From the NCBI GenBank assembly GCA_040384645.1, contig JAZKIX010000070.1:1-64000 (forward strand): a stretch of DNA of 64,000 nt, read 5' to 3'. Below the pieces are notes generated by a model, which saw nothing but the letters and a program-made list of their open reading frames with translations, made no database searches and had not been told where the DNA came from. Each line of letters begins with the position of its first letter. Position 1 is the first letter of the stretch. Below, piece by piece: positions 34,592-45,858 of the stretch. The translations under genes were made by a program, and so were the position numbers. Origin of the DNA: JAZKIX01 sp040384645 (GTDB taxonomy: Bacteria > Pseudomonadota > Gammaproteobacteria > Burkholderiales > Burkholderiaceae_D).

Positions 34592-37500
34592 TTGAACGCA
34601 TTAACTCAAACCTTTAATTTCCAATTCGCGAGCCTTAAAAATTCGCTGCAACGCATGGTGGTGCCAAAGCCGGGCAGCGACGACAAAGCACCATTGCGTG
34701 CCGCCTTGTTCAGCGCGGCGCAGATGGAACAACATGGCGCCAGTCTGGCCGCGCATCATGTCTTGAGCCACGGTCGCGGCCGCGACACCTTGCTGGCCCG
34801 GCTGGCCGACAATGAAGAAGTCATCGCCCGCGCCTGCAGCGTGCTGACCGCCGCCGTCAAATCCAAGCAAGAAATCACGCCGGCGGCCGAATGGCTGCTC
34901 GACAATTACTACCTCATCGAAGAACAAATCCGCACTGCCAAACGGCATTTGCCCAAAGACTACAGCAAGGAACTGCCGCGCCTTGCCAGCGGTGCATCGG
35001 CTGGACAACCACGGGTATATGACATTGCGCTGGAAATTATTTCGCACGGCGATGGCCGGGTCGATCCCGAAAGCCTGAGCCGCTTCATGGTCGCCTATCA
35101 ACAGGTGACGCCGCTCAAGCTGGGCGAATTGTGGGCCATCCCGATCATGTTGCGGCTAGCCCTGATTGAAAATTTGCGGCGGGTCGCGGCGCACCTGATC
35201 GAGGGCCGCTCACAATGCGACCTGGCCTGCAACTGGGCCGATGCCATGACCGAAACTGCCGAGCACAGTCCCGGCAACCTGATCTTGCTGGTGGCCGATA
35301 TGGCGCGCTCCAGTCCGCCGATGGAAAGCACTTTTGTGGCCGAACTGGCGCGCCGCCTGCAAGGCCGGAGTCCAGCCCTGACCTTGCCGCTGACCTGGAT
35401 GTCGCACCATTTATTCGAATCCGGCCAAACCGTCGAGCAATTGGTGCAATCGGAAATCGGCCAGCAAGCGGCCGAGCAAGTCTCGATTAGCAATAGCATC
35501 GGCAGCCTGCGCCTGCTAGGCATCACCGACTGGCGCGAGTTTGTCGAAACCCAGAGCGCGGTGGAACACACCCTGTGCCAAAGTCCCGACGGCAATTACC
35601 TGAATATGGACTTTGCCACGCGCGACCAATACCGCCATGCAGTCGAAAAGATTGCCCGTTGCAGCCATTTATCCGAATCGGAAGTCGCCACTAAGGCGCT
35701 GCAACTGGCAGCGCTGGGCGAAGCCAATGAACCGACCGACTGGCGCAAGTCGCACATCGGGTTTTACTTGATCGGCGGCGGCCGCCAGATGCTGGAGCGT
35801 GCGGTCGATGCCCATTCCTCGCCATGGGTCGCATTCCAGACCAAATGCCGCAATGCGCCGCTGGGCAATTACCTTGGTGCCATCTTTGGCCTGACCGCGA
35901 TATTTAGCGCGGCGCTAACGGCCAAGGCGTATGCCGATCACGTCGATTACGGCTTGCTGGCGGCGCTGACGCTATTGCTCTTGCTGGGCACCAGCCAGTT
36001 GGCGGTCTCACTGGTGAACTGGCTCTCGACCTTGCTGGTGATGCCGCGCGCGCTGCCACGGCTGGACTATTCGAGCGGCATTCCCGATAGCGCCAGCACA
36101 TTGGTGGTGGTGCCGACCATGCTGTTTACGGAAGACAACGTCGATGCCTTGTGCGAGGCGCAGGAAGTGCGCTTCCTGGCCAATCGCGATGCTAATTTGT
36201 GCTTTTGCCTGCTGACCGATTTTGGCGACGCCGCCAGCGAAACCATGCCAGGCGACGCCATCTTGCTGGCGCGGATCCAGCACCGGCTGGAAGAAATGAA
36301 TGCCAAGTATCGCAGCGATGGCCGCGATTATTTCATGTTGATGCATCGTCCCCGGCGCTGGAACCCACAAGAAAAAATCTGGATGGGTTACGAGCGCAAA
36401 CGCGGCAAATTGGCCGACCTTAATAGTTTGCTACGCTCCGGCTTGCGCGATATGTTCGCCCATACGGTCAGCGTACCGGACGACCTGTCCTTCATCCGTT
36501 ATGTGATCACGCTCGATACCGATACCCAACTGCCGCGCGATGCTGCCCGGCAGTTGGTGGCCACCATGGCGCATCCCTTGAACCGGGCCCGTTACGACGA
36601 ACGCTTGCAGCGCATCTGCGATGGCTACGGCATTTTGCAGCCGCGCGCCGCGGTCAGCTTGCCGGGCGCGCACGCCTCGCGCTACGAGCGGCTGTTTGCG
36701 GGCGAATCGGGGATCGATCCGTATACCCGCGCTATTTCCGACGTGTATCAAGATATTTTTGAAGAAGGCTCATTTGTCGGCAAGGGCATTTACGATGTCG
36801 ATGCCTTTGAACGGGTGATGAATGGCCGCTTCCCGGAAAACCAGATTCTGAGCCACGATTTGCTGGAAGGCTGTTATGCGCGTTCCGGCCTGTTGTCGGA
36901 CGTGTTGCTGTACGAGGAATATCCATCCCGCTACAGCGCCGACGTCAGCCGGCGCCACCGCTGGATTCGCGGTGATTGGCAATTGCTGGGCTGGTTGTTG
37001 CCGAGCGTGCCGGGCGCATCGACCCGACAAAGCGGCACCCGCCTGAAAAATCCACTATCGGCTTTATCGCGCTGGAAATTATTCGACAACCTGCGTCGCA
37101 GCCTGGTGCCGACCGCCCTGCTATCGCTGTTGTTGCTGGGATGGTTGGTATTACCGGCGCCGTGGCTCTGGACCGCAGCGGTGCTGGCGATTCTGGCCTT
37201 GCCGACGCTTTGCATCTTGCTGGTCGATTTGCTGCGCAAGGGGCAGGACGTGCGCTTGCGGCAACATCTGAGAGCGACGCTGCGCGACAGCGGCATCCAC
37301 TTTAGCCATGTGCTGTTGGGCCTGACGTTTTTGGCATATGAAACTTATTTCAGCCTTGACGCCATCGTGCGCACCCTGTGGCGGATGGGGGTAAGCCATA
37401 AATTGATGCTGGAATGGAATCCCTCACACCAAAGCAAACGCGCCTCGAACCTGACTTTTGCTGGTGCTTACAGTGCAATGTGGGTCTCACCATTGCTGGC

Positions 37501-40500
37501 GATCGCGACTGCATTCGGCCTGATGTGGTTGCGCCCAGAGGCGCTGGTGGTGGCGGCGCCAGTCCTGTTGCTGTGGCTAGTGGCGCCTGCGGTTGCGCGC
37601 TGGATCAGCCTGCCGCAATTGCGCCGGCTGGTGCCATTAATTGCCGGACAACCTTTGTATCTACGCCGCTTGGCACGCAAGACCTGGGGCTTTTTTGAAA
37701 CCTATGTCGGCGCCGAAGACCATTGGCTACCGCCGGACAATATGCAGGAGTATCCGGTTGCAGTGGTGGCGCATCGCACCTCGCCCACCAATATCGGCTT
37801 GTCGCTGCTGGCCAATCTGACGGCTTACGACTTTGGCTACATCCCGGTCGGACAAATGCTCACGCGCTGCGACAATACCTTGCAAACCATGGCGCAACTG
37901 GCACGGCACGAAGGCCATTTTTACAATTGGTACGACACGTTGACCTTGCAGCCTTTGCACCCGATCTATATTTCGACCGTGGATAGCGGCAATTTGGCCG
38001 GCCATTTATTGACTTTGCGTCCAGGCTTGCTGGGTTTGGTGGATCAACCCATCTTGAATCCACAACAGTTCCAGGGCATCCGGGATACCTTCCTGATCCT
38101 GGCCGATGTCGCCCGCGAAACCAGCCTGGCGCCATTGGCACAGTGCAAAGCGCTGCTGGAATCGGCTTGCGACAACGCGCCCTCCAATTTGAAAGATGCT
38201 TGCAGCGTGCTGGCGCAATTGCGCCTGAGTACCAGCGCATTCGCCGCGCAACTCAAACCGAGCAGCGAACCGCTGGTGACGTGGTGGAGCACCGAACTGT
38301 CGCGTCAATGCAGTACGGCCTACGAAGAACTGGTATCGCTGGCGCCGTGGTGCGCACTGAGCCAAAGCAGCGACTGGAATATCGGCGCTTTTAATCTCGA
38401 CCTGCAAAGCATCCCGACCCTGCGGTCCCTTGCAGCACTAGAACAGCGGGTACTGCAAGCGATGGAACAACATCCGGCGCCTGACGATCCACAATCCGGT
38501 TACACCAGCCTGAGCGACATGATCCGCCTGGTATTTGAAGGCAGCCGCGTCGCGGGCGCCCGTATCGCGCACATCGAACGGCTCGCCGCGCAAGCGGAGC
38601 AATTTGCCCAGATGGAATACGCGTTCCTGTTCGACCAGGCTACCAAGTTGCTGTCGATCGGCTACAACCTGAGCGAACGCCGGCTTGATAGCGGCGCCTA
38701 CGATTTGCTGGCGTCGGAAGCGCGCCTGTGCAGCTTTGTCGCGATTGCGCAGGGCAAGATCCCGAAAGAAAACTGGTTCGCTCTCGGACGCCAGCAAACC
38801 GATGCCGGCGGCGGCGATCCGGTTCTGTTGTCGTGGAGCGGCTCGATGTTTGAATACCTGATGCCGCTGGTGGTGATGCCGACTTTCGACAACACCTTGC
38901 TCGACCAAACCTATCACGCTTGCGTCGAGCGCCAGATTGCCTACGGCAAACAATGCGATGTGCCATGGGGCGTGTCGGAGTCGGGTTACAACGGTTTCGA
39001 TGCCCGCCTCAATTATCAATACCGCGCTTTTGGCGTACCGGGACTGGGCTTGAAACGCGGCTTGGGCGACGATTTGGTAATCGCGCCGTATGCCTCGATG
39101 ATGGCCTTGATGGTGGCGCCGGAAGCGGCGTGCCTGAACCTGCAACGGCTCTCGCAGGAAGGATTCGAGGGCAAATTCGGCATGTTCGAAGCCATCGATT
39201 ACAGCGCCAGCCGGTTGCCGCGCGGGCAAGACAATGCGGTGATCCGTTCTTTCATGGCGCATCACCAGGGCATGGGGCTGCTGTCACTGTCGTACCTGTT
39301 GCTGAATCGCCCGATGCAAGCACGGTTTAACGCCGACCCGCTATTCCAGGCCACCATGCTGTTGCTGCAAGAACGCATCCCGCGTGCCACTGCGATCTAT
39401 ACCAATACGGCGGAACTGACAGAAATCCGCACCGCCTCCAACGAACATGAAATGCCGATGCGCGTCATCAACCGCGCCGATACCCGCATCCCCGAAGTGC
39501 AACTTTTGTCCAATGGCCGCTATCACGTGATGGTCACCAATGCCGGCGGCAGTTACAGCCGCTGGCATGACTTGGCGCTGACCCGCTGGCGCGAAGACAG
39601 TACCTGCGATCACTGGGGCACTTTCTGCTATGTACGCGATCTGGAAGACGGCAGTTATTGGTCGACCGCATTCCAGCCGACCCAGACCGTGGCCAGCAGT
39701 TATGAAGTGATTTTTTCTGAAGGCCGCGCCGAATTCCGCCGCCACGATAACGAAATCGAGATGCATACCGAAATCGTGGTCTCGCCGGAAGACGATATCG
39801 AGCTACGCCGCACCCGCATCACCAACCGCTCCGGCGAAACCCGCAGGATTGAAGTCACCAGTTATGCCGAAGTGGTGCTGGCCACGCCAGCGGCCGACGC
39901 GGCGCATCCGGCATTTAGCAACCTGTTTGTACAGACTGAAATTATCCGTGACCATCACGGTATCTTGTGTACCCGGCGGCCGCGTTCGCTGGGCGACAAG
40001 ATGCCGTGGATGTTCCACCTGATGGCAGTCCACGGCGCCGCCTTCGAGCAAGTGTCGTATGAAACCGACCGCATGCAATTCATCGGGCGCGGCAATAGCG
40101 TCGCCACGCCGCTAGCGATGCAGCGTAGCGGCCGCTTGTCCGACAGCGCCGGGTCGGTACTCGACCCGATCATTGCGATCCGTTATCAAATCACGCTGGA
40201 GCCGGAGCAATCGGCGGTGGTCGATATCGTCACCGGGGTCGCCGATGAGCGTGACCAAGCCTTGCACCTGATCGAAAAATACCAGGATCGCCATTTGGCC
40301 GACCGCGTGTTCGAGCTGGCCTGGACCCATAGCCAGGTCGTGCTGCGCCAACTCAATGCCAGCGAAACCGATGCCCAGTTATATGGCCGCCTAGCCAATT
40401 CGATCATCTACGCCAATCCAAGCTTGCGCGCCGATGCGGCGGTATTGATCAAGAACCATCGCGGCCAATCGGGCTTGTGGAGTTATGCGATTTCGGGCGA

Positions 40501-40719
40501 CTTGCCGATTGTGTTGGTGCAAATCAGCGACATGGTCAATTTCGAACTGGTACGGCAACTGGTGCAAGCCCACGCCTATTGGCGCGCCAAGGGTTTGGCA
40601 GTCGATTTGGTGATCTGGAACGAAGACCACGCTGGCTACCGCCAGGTATTGCAAGAACAAATCATCGGCTTGATCGCGTCAGGCAGCGAAGCGCAAACCA
40701 TCGACCGTCCGGGCGGCAT
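34592..40719 (+). CDS. ndvB: Cyclic beta-1,2-glucan synthase, N-terminal and central part (runs into a gap)
   Basis: First of three pieces of one gene (34592-43300, about 2900 codons, normal family length). NdvB/ChvB-type enzymes in the inner membrane build cyclic beta-1,2-glucan from UDP-glucose, a periplasmic osmolyte and host-interaction factor. This piece holds the helical N-terminal region, membrane segments (GLLAALTLLLLLGTSQLAVSL and others between residues 420 and 1000), the GT84 region with ITLDTDTQLPRDAA, the LSHDLLEGCYARSGLLSDVLLYEEYPS motif and RRHRWIRGDWQL. Glucan-processing modules include GVSESGYNGFDARLNYQYRAFGVPGLG and SFMAHHQGMGLLSLSYLLL. The TTG at 34592 with AGAGGG 7 nt upstream is preferred over a GTG at 34409 that lies inside a repeat element; ATG at 34655 is the alternative. 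The frame stops at a 10-N gap after RPGGI. Confidence 0.85.
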
Positions 40720-40729
40720 NNNNNNNNNN

Positions 40730-42078
40730 TGCGGCTGGGCGAACAAATCGGGCCAGAAGACCGCGTCCTGATCCAGACCGTGGCGCGTGTCATGCTGAGC
40801 GATAAGCAAGGCACGCTAGCCGAGCAAATCAGCCGCCGCAGCTTTAACCAGCCACGCATCGCGGCGCTGGTACCGACCCGCAGCCACCAAGTGCAAAAAC
40901 TGACAGCCGAAGCAACCGGCCGCGACCTGGTGCTATTCAACGGTCTGGGCGGTTTTGCGCTGGATGGCAGCGAATATGTGATCCACACCAGCGCCGCCCA
41001 AGGCACGCCGGCACCGTGGGCCAATGTATTGGCCAACCCGCGCTTCGGCACCGTCATATCAGAAAGCGGCCAAGCGTATTCATGGGGCGAAAACGCGCAC
41101 GAGTTCCGCCTCACGCCGTGGAATAACGATCCGGTCAGCGATGCCAGCGGCGAAGCGTTTTACTTGCGCGATGAAGACAGTGGCCATTTCTGGTCGCCGA
41201 CCGCCTTGCCTTGCCGCGGCCACGGCAATTATCAAAGCCGGCACGGTTTCGGCTACAGCGTGTTTTCGCATGTCGAGGCTGGCATCGCGTCCGAGCTATG
41301 GGTCTATGTCGCGCTGGACAGCTCAATCAAATATTCGGTCTTGAAGATCAAGAACAATTCCGGCGCAGTACGCCGCTTGTCTGCCACCGGCTATGTCGAA
41401 TGGGTTTTGGGCGACCTGCGTTCAAAAACGACGATGCATGTGATTACCGAGGCCGATCCGGTCAGTGGTGCGGTATTTGCACGCAACCCTTACAACACCG
41501 AATTCGACGGCCGCATTGCCTTCTTTGGCGCCGATACCGGCAGCCGCAGCTTTACCGGCGACCGCGCCGAATTCATTGGCCGCAACGGTTCCTTGCGCAG
41601 TCCGGCCGCGATGCGCCGCATGCGCCTGGCCGGCACGGTCGGCGCCGGACTCGATCCCTGCGCCGCAGTCCAGGTACCGTTTGAACTGGCCGACGGCCAA
41701 GAGCGCGAAGTGGTCTTCATGCTGGGCGTCGCCGGGCGCCGCAGCGCCGATGTCAGCAATCTGGTGCATCGCGCCGGCAGTGCGACCGCAGCACGCGAAG
41801 CGCTGGCAGCGGTACGGCAATACTGGCAGCACACACTGGGCGCGGTGCAAGTCAAAACCCCCGATCCAGCCCTCAATATGCTGGCCAACGGCTGGCTGAT
41901 GTACCAAACCATCGCTTGCCGCTTGTGGGCCCGCAGCGGCTTTTACCAATCAGGCGGCGCTTATGGCTTCCGCGACCAGTTGCAAGACATGATGGCGCTG
42001 ATCCACAACCAGCCGGAACTGGTGCGCGACCACCTGATCCTGTGCGCGGCGCATCAATTCATCGACGGCGACTGGTAG
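40730..42078 (+). CDS. ndvB: Cyclic beta-1,2-glucan synthase, second piece (GH94 N-terminal part)
   Basis: This continues the preceding piece in another frame after the 10-N gap: RLGEQIGPEDRVLIQTVARVMLSDKQGTLAEQI follows directly on DRPGGI in the family. From codon geometry only about 5 nt are missing, not 10. It contains the start of the GH94 phosphorylase-like domain that controls glucan chain length: GLGGFALDGSEYVIH, PWANVLANPRFGTVISESGQAYSWGENAHEFRLTPW, and HGFGYSVFSHVEAGI, then SGFYQSGGAYGFRDQLQDMMAL. It ends at a premature TAG (42076-42078) just after HQFIDGDW, where the family continues with a conserved QHWWHPP-like segment. Confidence 0.8.
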
Positions 42079-42104
42079 GCCACGCCATGGTAATCCAGCG
42101 CTGC

Positions 42105-43300
42105 CGCTGGCGACGTGCCGTTATGTGATCAGTACCGGCGACACCGGCGTACTGGATCAGTCGGTGCATTTCCTGGAAGGGCGCGCGGTCAATCCGGACG
42201 AGGATTCGTATTACGACATGCCGACCATTTCGAATGAACAAGCCAGCCTGTATCAGCATTGCGTGCGGGCGATCCAACGCGGCTTGCGCTTTGGTGTGCA
42301 CGGCTTGCCGCTGATCGGCTCTTGCGACTGGAACGATGGCATGGACAAGGTCGGCGCCGAAGGCAAGGGCGAAAGTGTGTGGCTCGCCTTCTTCCTGCAT
42401 GAGGTATTGACCCGCTTCATGCCGGTTGCCGAGTTGCACAACGATGCTGCTTTTGCCGCGCGCTGCCTGAGCGAAGCCGCGCTGCTGCGCCAGCATATCG
42501 AGCAAAACGCGTGGGATGGTGAATGGTACCGACGCGCCTATTTCGACGACGGCACGCCGCTCGGATCGTCGGCCAATCCCGAATGCCAGATCGATTCGAT
42601 CTCGCAAAGCTGGGCCGTGCTGTCCGGCGCCGGCGATCCGGCCCGCGCCAAGCAAGCCATGCAATCGGTCGACCGGCATCTGGTGCGGCGCGATGCCGGC
42701 CTGGTGCAACTACTCGACCCGCCGTTCAGCACATCCGACCTTAATCCGGGCTACATTCGTGGTTACGTCCCCGGCGTACGCGAAAACGGCGGCCAATATA
42801 CCCACGCTGCCATCTGGACCGCAATGGCTTTTGCCAAGCTGCACGACCGCAAGCGCGCGTGGGAAATCCTCAACATCATTAACCCGATCAACCACGGCAA
42901 CACCGCCGCCAAGATCGCCACCTACAAGGTCGAACCGTATGTGATCGCCGCCGATGTGTACGCCGTCTCGCCCCATATCGGACGCGGCGGCTGGACCTGG
43001 TACACCGGCTCGTCCGGCTGGATGTACCGCCTGATCATCGAATCGCTGCTCGGCATCAAGCTCGAAGTCAACCGCCTTACCATCGAGCCACTGTTGCCGC
43101 CCGACTGGCCCGAAATCGACATCAGCTACCGTCATCGTGAAGTGACTTATCACATCCACGTCGAGCAAGTCGCCGTCGGTTCAACCCCAGCCGGGATAAC
43201 TATCAACAACGCGCCGCAAGCCGACAGCGTGATCTGGCTCGATGTCGCGCGCGGAGCCGATGTGGTGGTAGAGATTGTGGTGGAAAAGGTGCTTGGATAA
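42105..43300 (+). CDS. ndvB: Cyclic beta-1,2-glucan synthase, C-terminal piece (GH94 catalytic part)
   Basis: After the damaged junction the protein resumes in the +1 frame with PLATCRYVISTGDTGVLDQSV. It contains the GH94 catalytic aspartate motif GSCDWNDGMDKVG, then GKGESVWLAFFL, CQIDSISQSWAVLSGAG, GQYTHAAIWTAMAFAKL, GWTWYTGSSGWMYR and RLTIEPLLPPDWPE. It ends at 43300. Compared with the family, about 20 conserved residues between FIDGD and LPLATCRYV are replaced by 28 nt without an open frame. As written, the gene cannot make full-length enzyme. Confidence 0.8.
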
Positions 43301-43322
43301 GTCGATTTGACGGTTTTGCAGC

Positions 43323-43402
43323 GAAAATATACTGGCGGGTGTATTTTACATTACGCAATGAATACGTGCTGGGGAGGCATTGTTTTAGCATATACCCCCC
43401 TA
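43323..43402 (+). repeat. 80-bp intergenic repeat, copy 5 of 8
   Basis: AAAATATAC ... GTGTATTTT forms a 9-bp hairpin around TGGCGG, and the tail is CATATACCCCCCTA. It lies between the convergent cyclic glucan synthase and hydrolase genes. Confidence 0.82.
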
Positions 43403-43441
43403 AAATGAATAATCACATGCTCGTGACGGCACTGGTTTTAG

Positions 43442-43482
43442 CTCCCTCTGCCCGCTTGCGGGAGAGGGCTGGGGAGAGGGAG
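43442..43482. repeat. REP-like GC-rich palindrome between convergent genes
   Basis: The segment CCCTCTGCCCGC-TT-GCGGGAGAGGG followed by CTGGGGAGAGGGAG forms an imperfect hairpin. This sequence style is common as a dispersed palindrome in many proteobacterial genomes (from memory). It could also terminate either neighbouring gene. Confidence 0.45.
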
Positions 43483-43503
43483 TCACATTGCACGTAGACC
43501 CAT

Positions 43504-44496
43504 TCAATTCTTCAAAGCCTCCCCAAAAAACGCCACCATCGCCGCATTAAACTTCACATGAAACTCACCCCTATCAAACCCCGCCGCGCTGCCACAAATA
43601 CGCTTCGCTACCGCCGCCAAAGCATCACTACAAGGCGGCAAAAAATCGAAATGTCCCGCCTTCGGAATCACGTGATAACTGGGCGCTTTCGGCAACGCCT
43701 CACGCACCGTTTCTGCATACCAGGGATGCGGCAACACGCTATCGTCCTCGGCGCGCCATAAATCCACCGGCACCGTCACCTTCTTCAATCCATCCGGTGC
43801 AAAAGCAAAACCGACCGCCGGCGCCACCACCACCGCAGCCTTGATCCGCACATCGTGCGCCCCGTTTCGACCCGGTTTAAGCACGCTGCCCACTTCGGTA
43901 TGACGCGCCATCATCTGGCACACAAAATCGCCGGCGTGATCTTTGCAAAACGGTGCAATCTTGCCTAAATCAGGGACGCCGCCAATGCTCACCAGTGCCG
44001 TAAAAGCACCGGCAGAAAAGCCGAAGATACCGATCCGCGCCGGGTCGATCCGGGCATGCCCATTCCAACCAGACAACATGGCATCGATCACCCGACTCAC
44101 ATGGCGCGGGCGCTCCATGATAAAAACGCTCCTGCTCTGGTCGGCATAACTGTCGCCCGTATGGGTCGGCGCCGCCACCACGTAGCCCGCTTCAGCCAAA
44201 GCAATCGCCGTATCGTAATGCCCCAGATACCAACTGCCCGAANNNNNNNNNNGCGACATCACGACCAACGGCAAAGCCGTGCCAGCAATCGCACCACCCA
44301 GCGCCACATTCTGCGTAATCGGCCCGATGCTCAACGGCACCGGCGCCACAGCGCTGGGATACCAGACCCCGACTTCCAGCGGCGCACCATCTGGATCGGC
44401 GACAGTAATCGTCTGAAACCCAACCGCCTGCGCAGCAACGGCGCAAGCTGCGATCAGCAAAGCAAACAGAAAGTGCGGCAAATTCAGCTTCATCAT
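43504..44496 (-). CDS. Secreted alpha/beta-hydrolase, dienelactone-hydrolase-like (contains a gap)
   Basis: A 330-residue exported hydrolase (signal MMKLNLPHFLFALLIAACAVAAQA). The family opening FQTITVADPDGAPLEVGVWYPS is followed by LPLVVMS, then a 10-N gap where the oxyanion HG-x-GG stretch should be. After the gap come YLGHYDTAIALAEAGYVVAAPTHTGD, the nucleophile elbow GIFGFSAGAFTAL (G-F-S-A-G), and a histidine near IPKAGHFDFLPP. The frame is preserved across the gap, so 7 or 10 missing bases fit. This group hydrolyses esters or lactones of unknown identity in the periplasm. The ATG at 44496 with upstream GGGA is chosen over one 10 codons earlier. It converges with the cyclic glucan synthase gene. 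Confidence 0.8.
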   Translation of the reverse strand: MMKLNLPHFLFALLIAACAVAAQAVGFQTITVADPDGAPLEVGVWYPSAVAPVPLSIGPITQNVALGGAIAGTALPLVVMSXXXXSGSWYLGHYDTAIALAEAGYVVAAPTHTGDSYADQSRSVFIMERPRHVSRVIDAMLSGWNGHARIDPARIGIFGFSAGAFTALVSIGGVPDLGKIAPFCKDHAGDFVCQMMARHTEVGSVLKPGRNGAHDVRIKAAVVVAPAVGFAFAPDGLKKVTVPVDLWRAEDDSVLPHPWYAETVREALPKAPSYHVIPKAGHFDFLPPCSDALAAVAKRICGSAAGFDRGEFHVKFNAAMVAFFGEALKN

Positions 44497-44668
44497 GTTG
44501 TCCCAAGTGGTTGTGAATGCAGGCACTGTGGGGGCTGGCTAGCGAGCGGTCATTTGGCTTGCGATGAAACGGGTGATTTGCTGGATGAAAGCCGGCTTGG
44601 GCAGTGCCAATCTATAGATGTTCTAGTAACATCCCAACGGCACCTTAGCTAAAGAAAGCATCAAACAT

Positions 44669-45106
44669 ATGAAACTAAAATATTCGCTGACAGTTCTTTT
44701 GTTCGCATTCTCCGTAGATGCCGTCGCTTGTAAAGAACGTCCGATGCCAGATAAATTCCCCATCAATGAAATAGAAAAAAAAAGCATCGTGGTTCGTGCC
44801 CTTGTCATCGCGGCTGAAATCGATGCGTCTGGCGCATACGAGAAAACCAAATCGTTTAAAGCAAGGGTAGTGAAGTCATATCAGGGCAATCTGGTCGCTG
44901 GCGCCGTGTTCGAGGGAACCAGTGCGGAAGAGGCTGCGCGGGCTGTGTGTCCAGTCCATTTATCAAAGAATTTTCAGTACGTCATGGTCTTACATGAAAA
45001 TAACGGTGTTTATGCAATTAGTCGTTTTACCCTAACGCCCAGAAGTGACTGGCCTAGGTATGGTCGTTACAAAAAGCAACTTGATAAGGCGTTTAAGAGA
45101 AAATGA
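44669..45106 (+). CDS. Small secreted protein, unknown function (145 aa)
   Basis: Signal peptide MKLKYSLTVLLFAFSVDAVA, then a mature protein of about 125 residues opening with CKERPMPDKFP and carrying a second cysteine in ARAVCPVHL. The arrangement VVRALVIAAEI ... KARVVKSYQGN ... VFEGTSAEEAARAVC ... FQYVMVLHEN resembles small secreted beta-barrel proteins, but no family is certain. AAAGAAAG precedes the ATG at 44669. It overlaps the next small gene by ATGA, suggesting coupled translation. Confidence 0.6.
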   Translation: MKLKYSLTVLLFAFSVDAVACKERPMPDKFPINEIEKKSIVVRALVIAAEIDASGAYEKTKSFKARVVKSYQGNLVAGAVFEGTSAEEAARAVCPVHLSKNFQYVMVLHENNGVYAISRFTLTPRSDWPRYGRYKKQLDKAFKRK

Positions 45107-45458
45107 ATACCTTCCTATTCAACGAAAAATCGCTCATCAAACGGCGAATGCTTCCTTTTTTGTGTGGTTGGGCCTTAACCTGGCTTCACATACCGCATGG
45201 GCAGCTAAGGCCTGCGATTGGAAAGAGCCACCCATTGCTTTTGCAGCCAAGGTAATCGCCTTCGAAATAGTGAACACTCTGCCACCGAGCCTTACTGAAA
45301 ATGAGATTATGGGAAGACTTGATCCGGCCGCTCGCGATATTGGTTCTGGCTTGTACGTGTTGCAGTGGGATACATCGGACGGCAAGGTATTCTCAATCTC
45401 AGTCGCAAGTCCATGCTCAACTCCCTTGCGGTTGAGCGTGCAGAATCCAAGGAAGTAG
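45104..45458 (+). CDS. Second small secreted protein, reading frame probably disturbed
   Basis: The ATG at 45104 overlaps the preceding stop codon (ATGA) and begins MNTFLFNEKSLIKRRMLPFL, the start of a signal peptide, but this frame ends soon. The more protein-like continuation is in the next frame: LASHTAWAAKACDWKEPPIAF and onward to ISVASPCSTPLRLSVQNPRK, stopping at 45458. One base gained or lost near 45170 would join a basic start, a hydrophobic stretch and an A-x-A cleavage site to the mature domain. The mature part has two cysteines and about 85 residues. No family is recognised; it is probably an operon partner of the preceding gene. Confidence 0.4.
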
Positions 45459-45858
45459 CGTCAATTGACCGACGGCAAGCGATTAATCGGGTACAGGTCG
45501 GCCGCGTTTATGCCGCAAACTTTACCGATACTCGATAGTTCCAATGTTGGCCTTACTATTAAACTCTGTATCAACGCCGAAGTAATGTGATATTTGAGTT
45601 GGAGTAGAAGCCTCCTATTCTAAGAAATGTTTCGATGCCACTGCCGGGTTTGGCCCCACGACGGCACGAGTCATAGTTACAGCGACTTGTTATCCATCTG
45701 AGGGAAATGCCTAATTTACAAATGCATTCCGCAAGAGGGTAATTAATTGCTCTTTACGCAATGATGCACGCTAGAATGCTGAGCCAATTTGTTCCGTAGA
45801 CCATCGTAGGGTTTGAACACAAAGCATTTCTGCCACCTTCTTTTACCGAAAGCTCCCC
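45459..45858. other. Intergenic region, nothing recognised
   Basis: 400 bp before the M48 protease gene. No convincing ORF, hairpin or repeat. AT-rich sequence around 45710-45780 may hold the protease promoter. Confidence 0.3.

Noticed and set aside
35098..43168. Antisense and out-of-frame ORFs within the cyclic glucan synthase
   Set aside because: The sense frame has continuous family similarity; the shadows lack ribosome sites and motifs.
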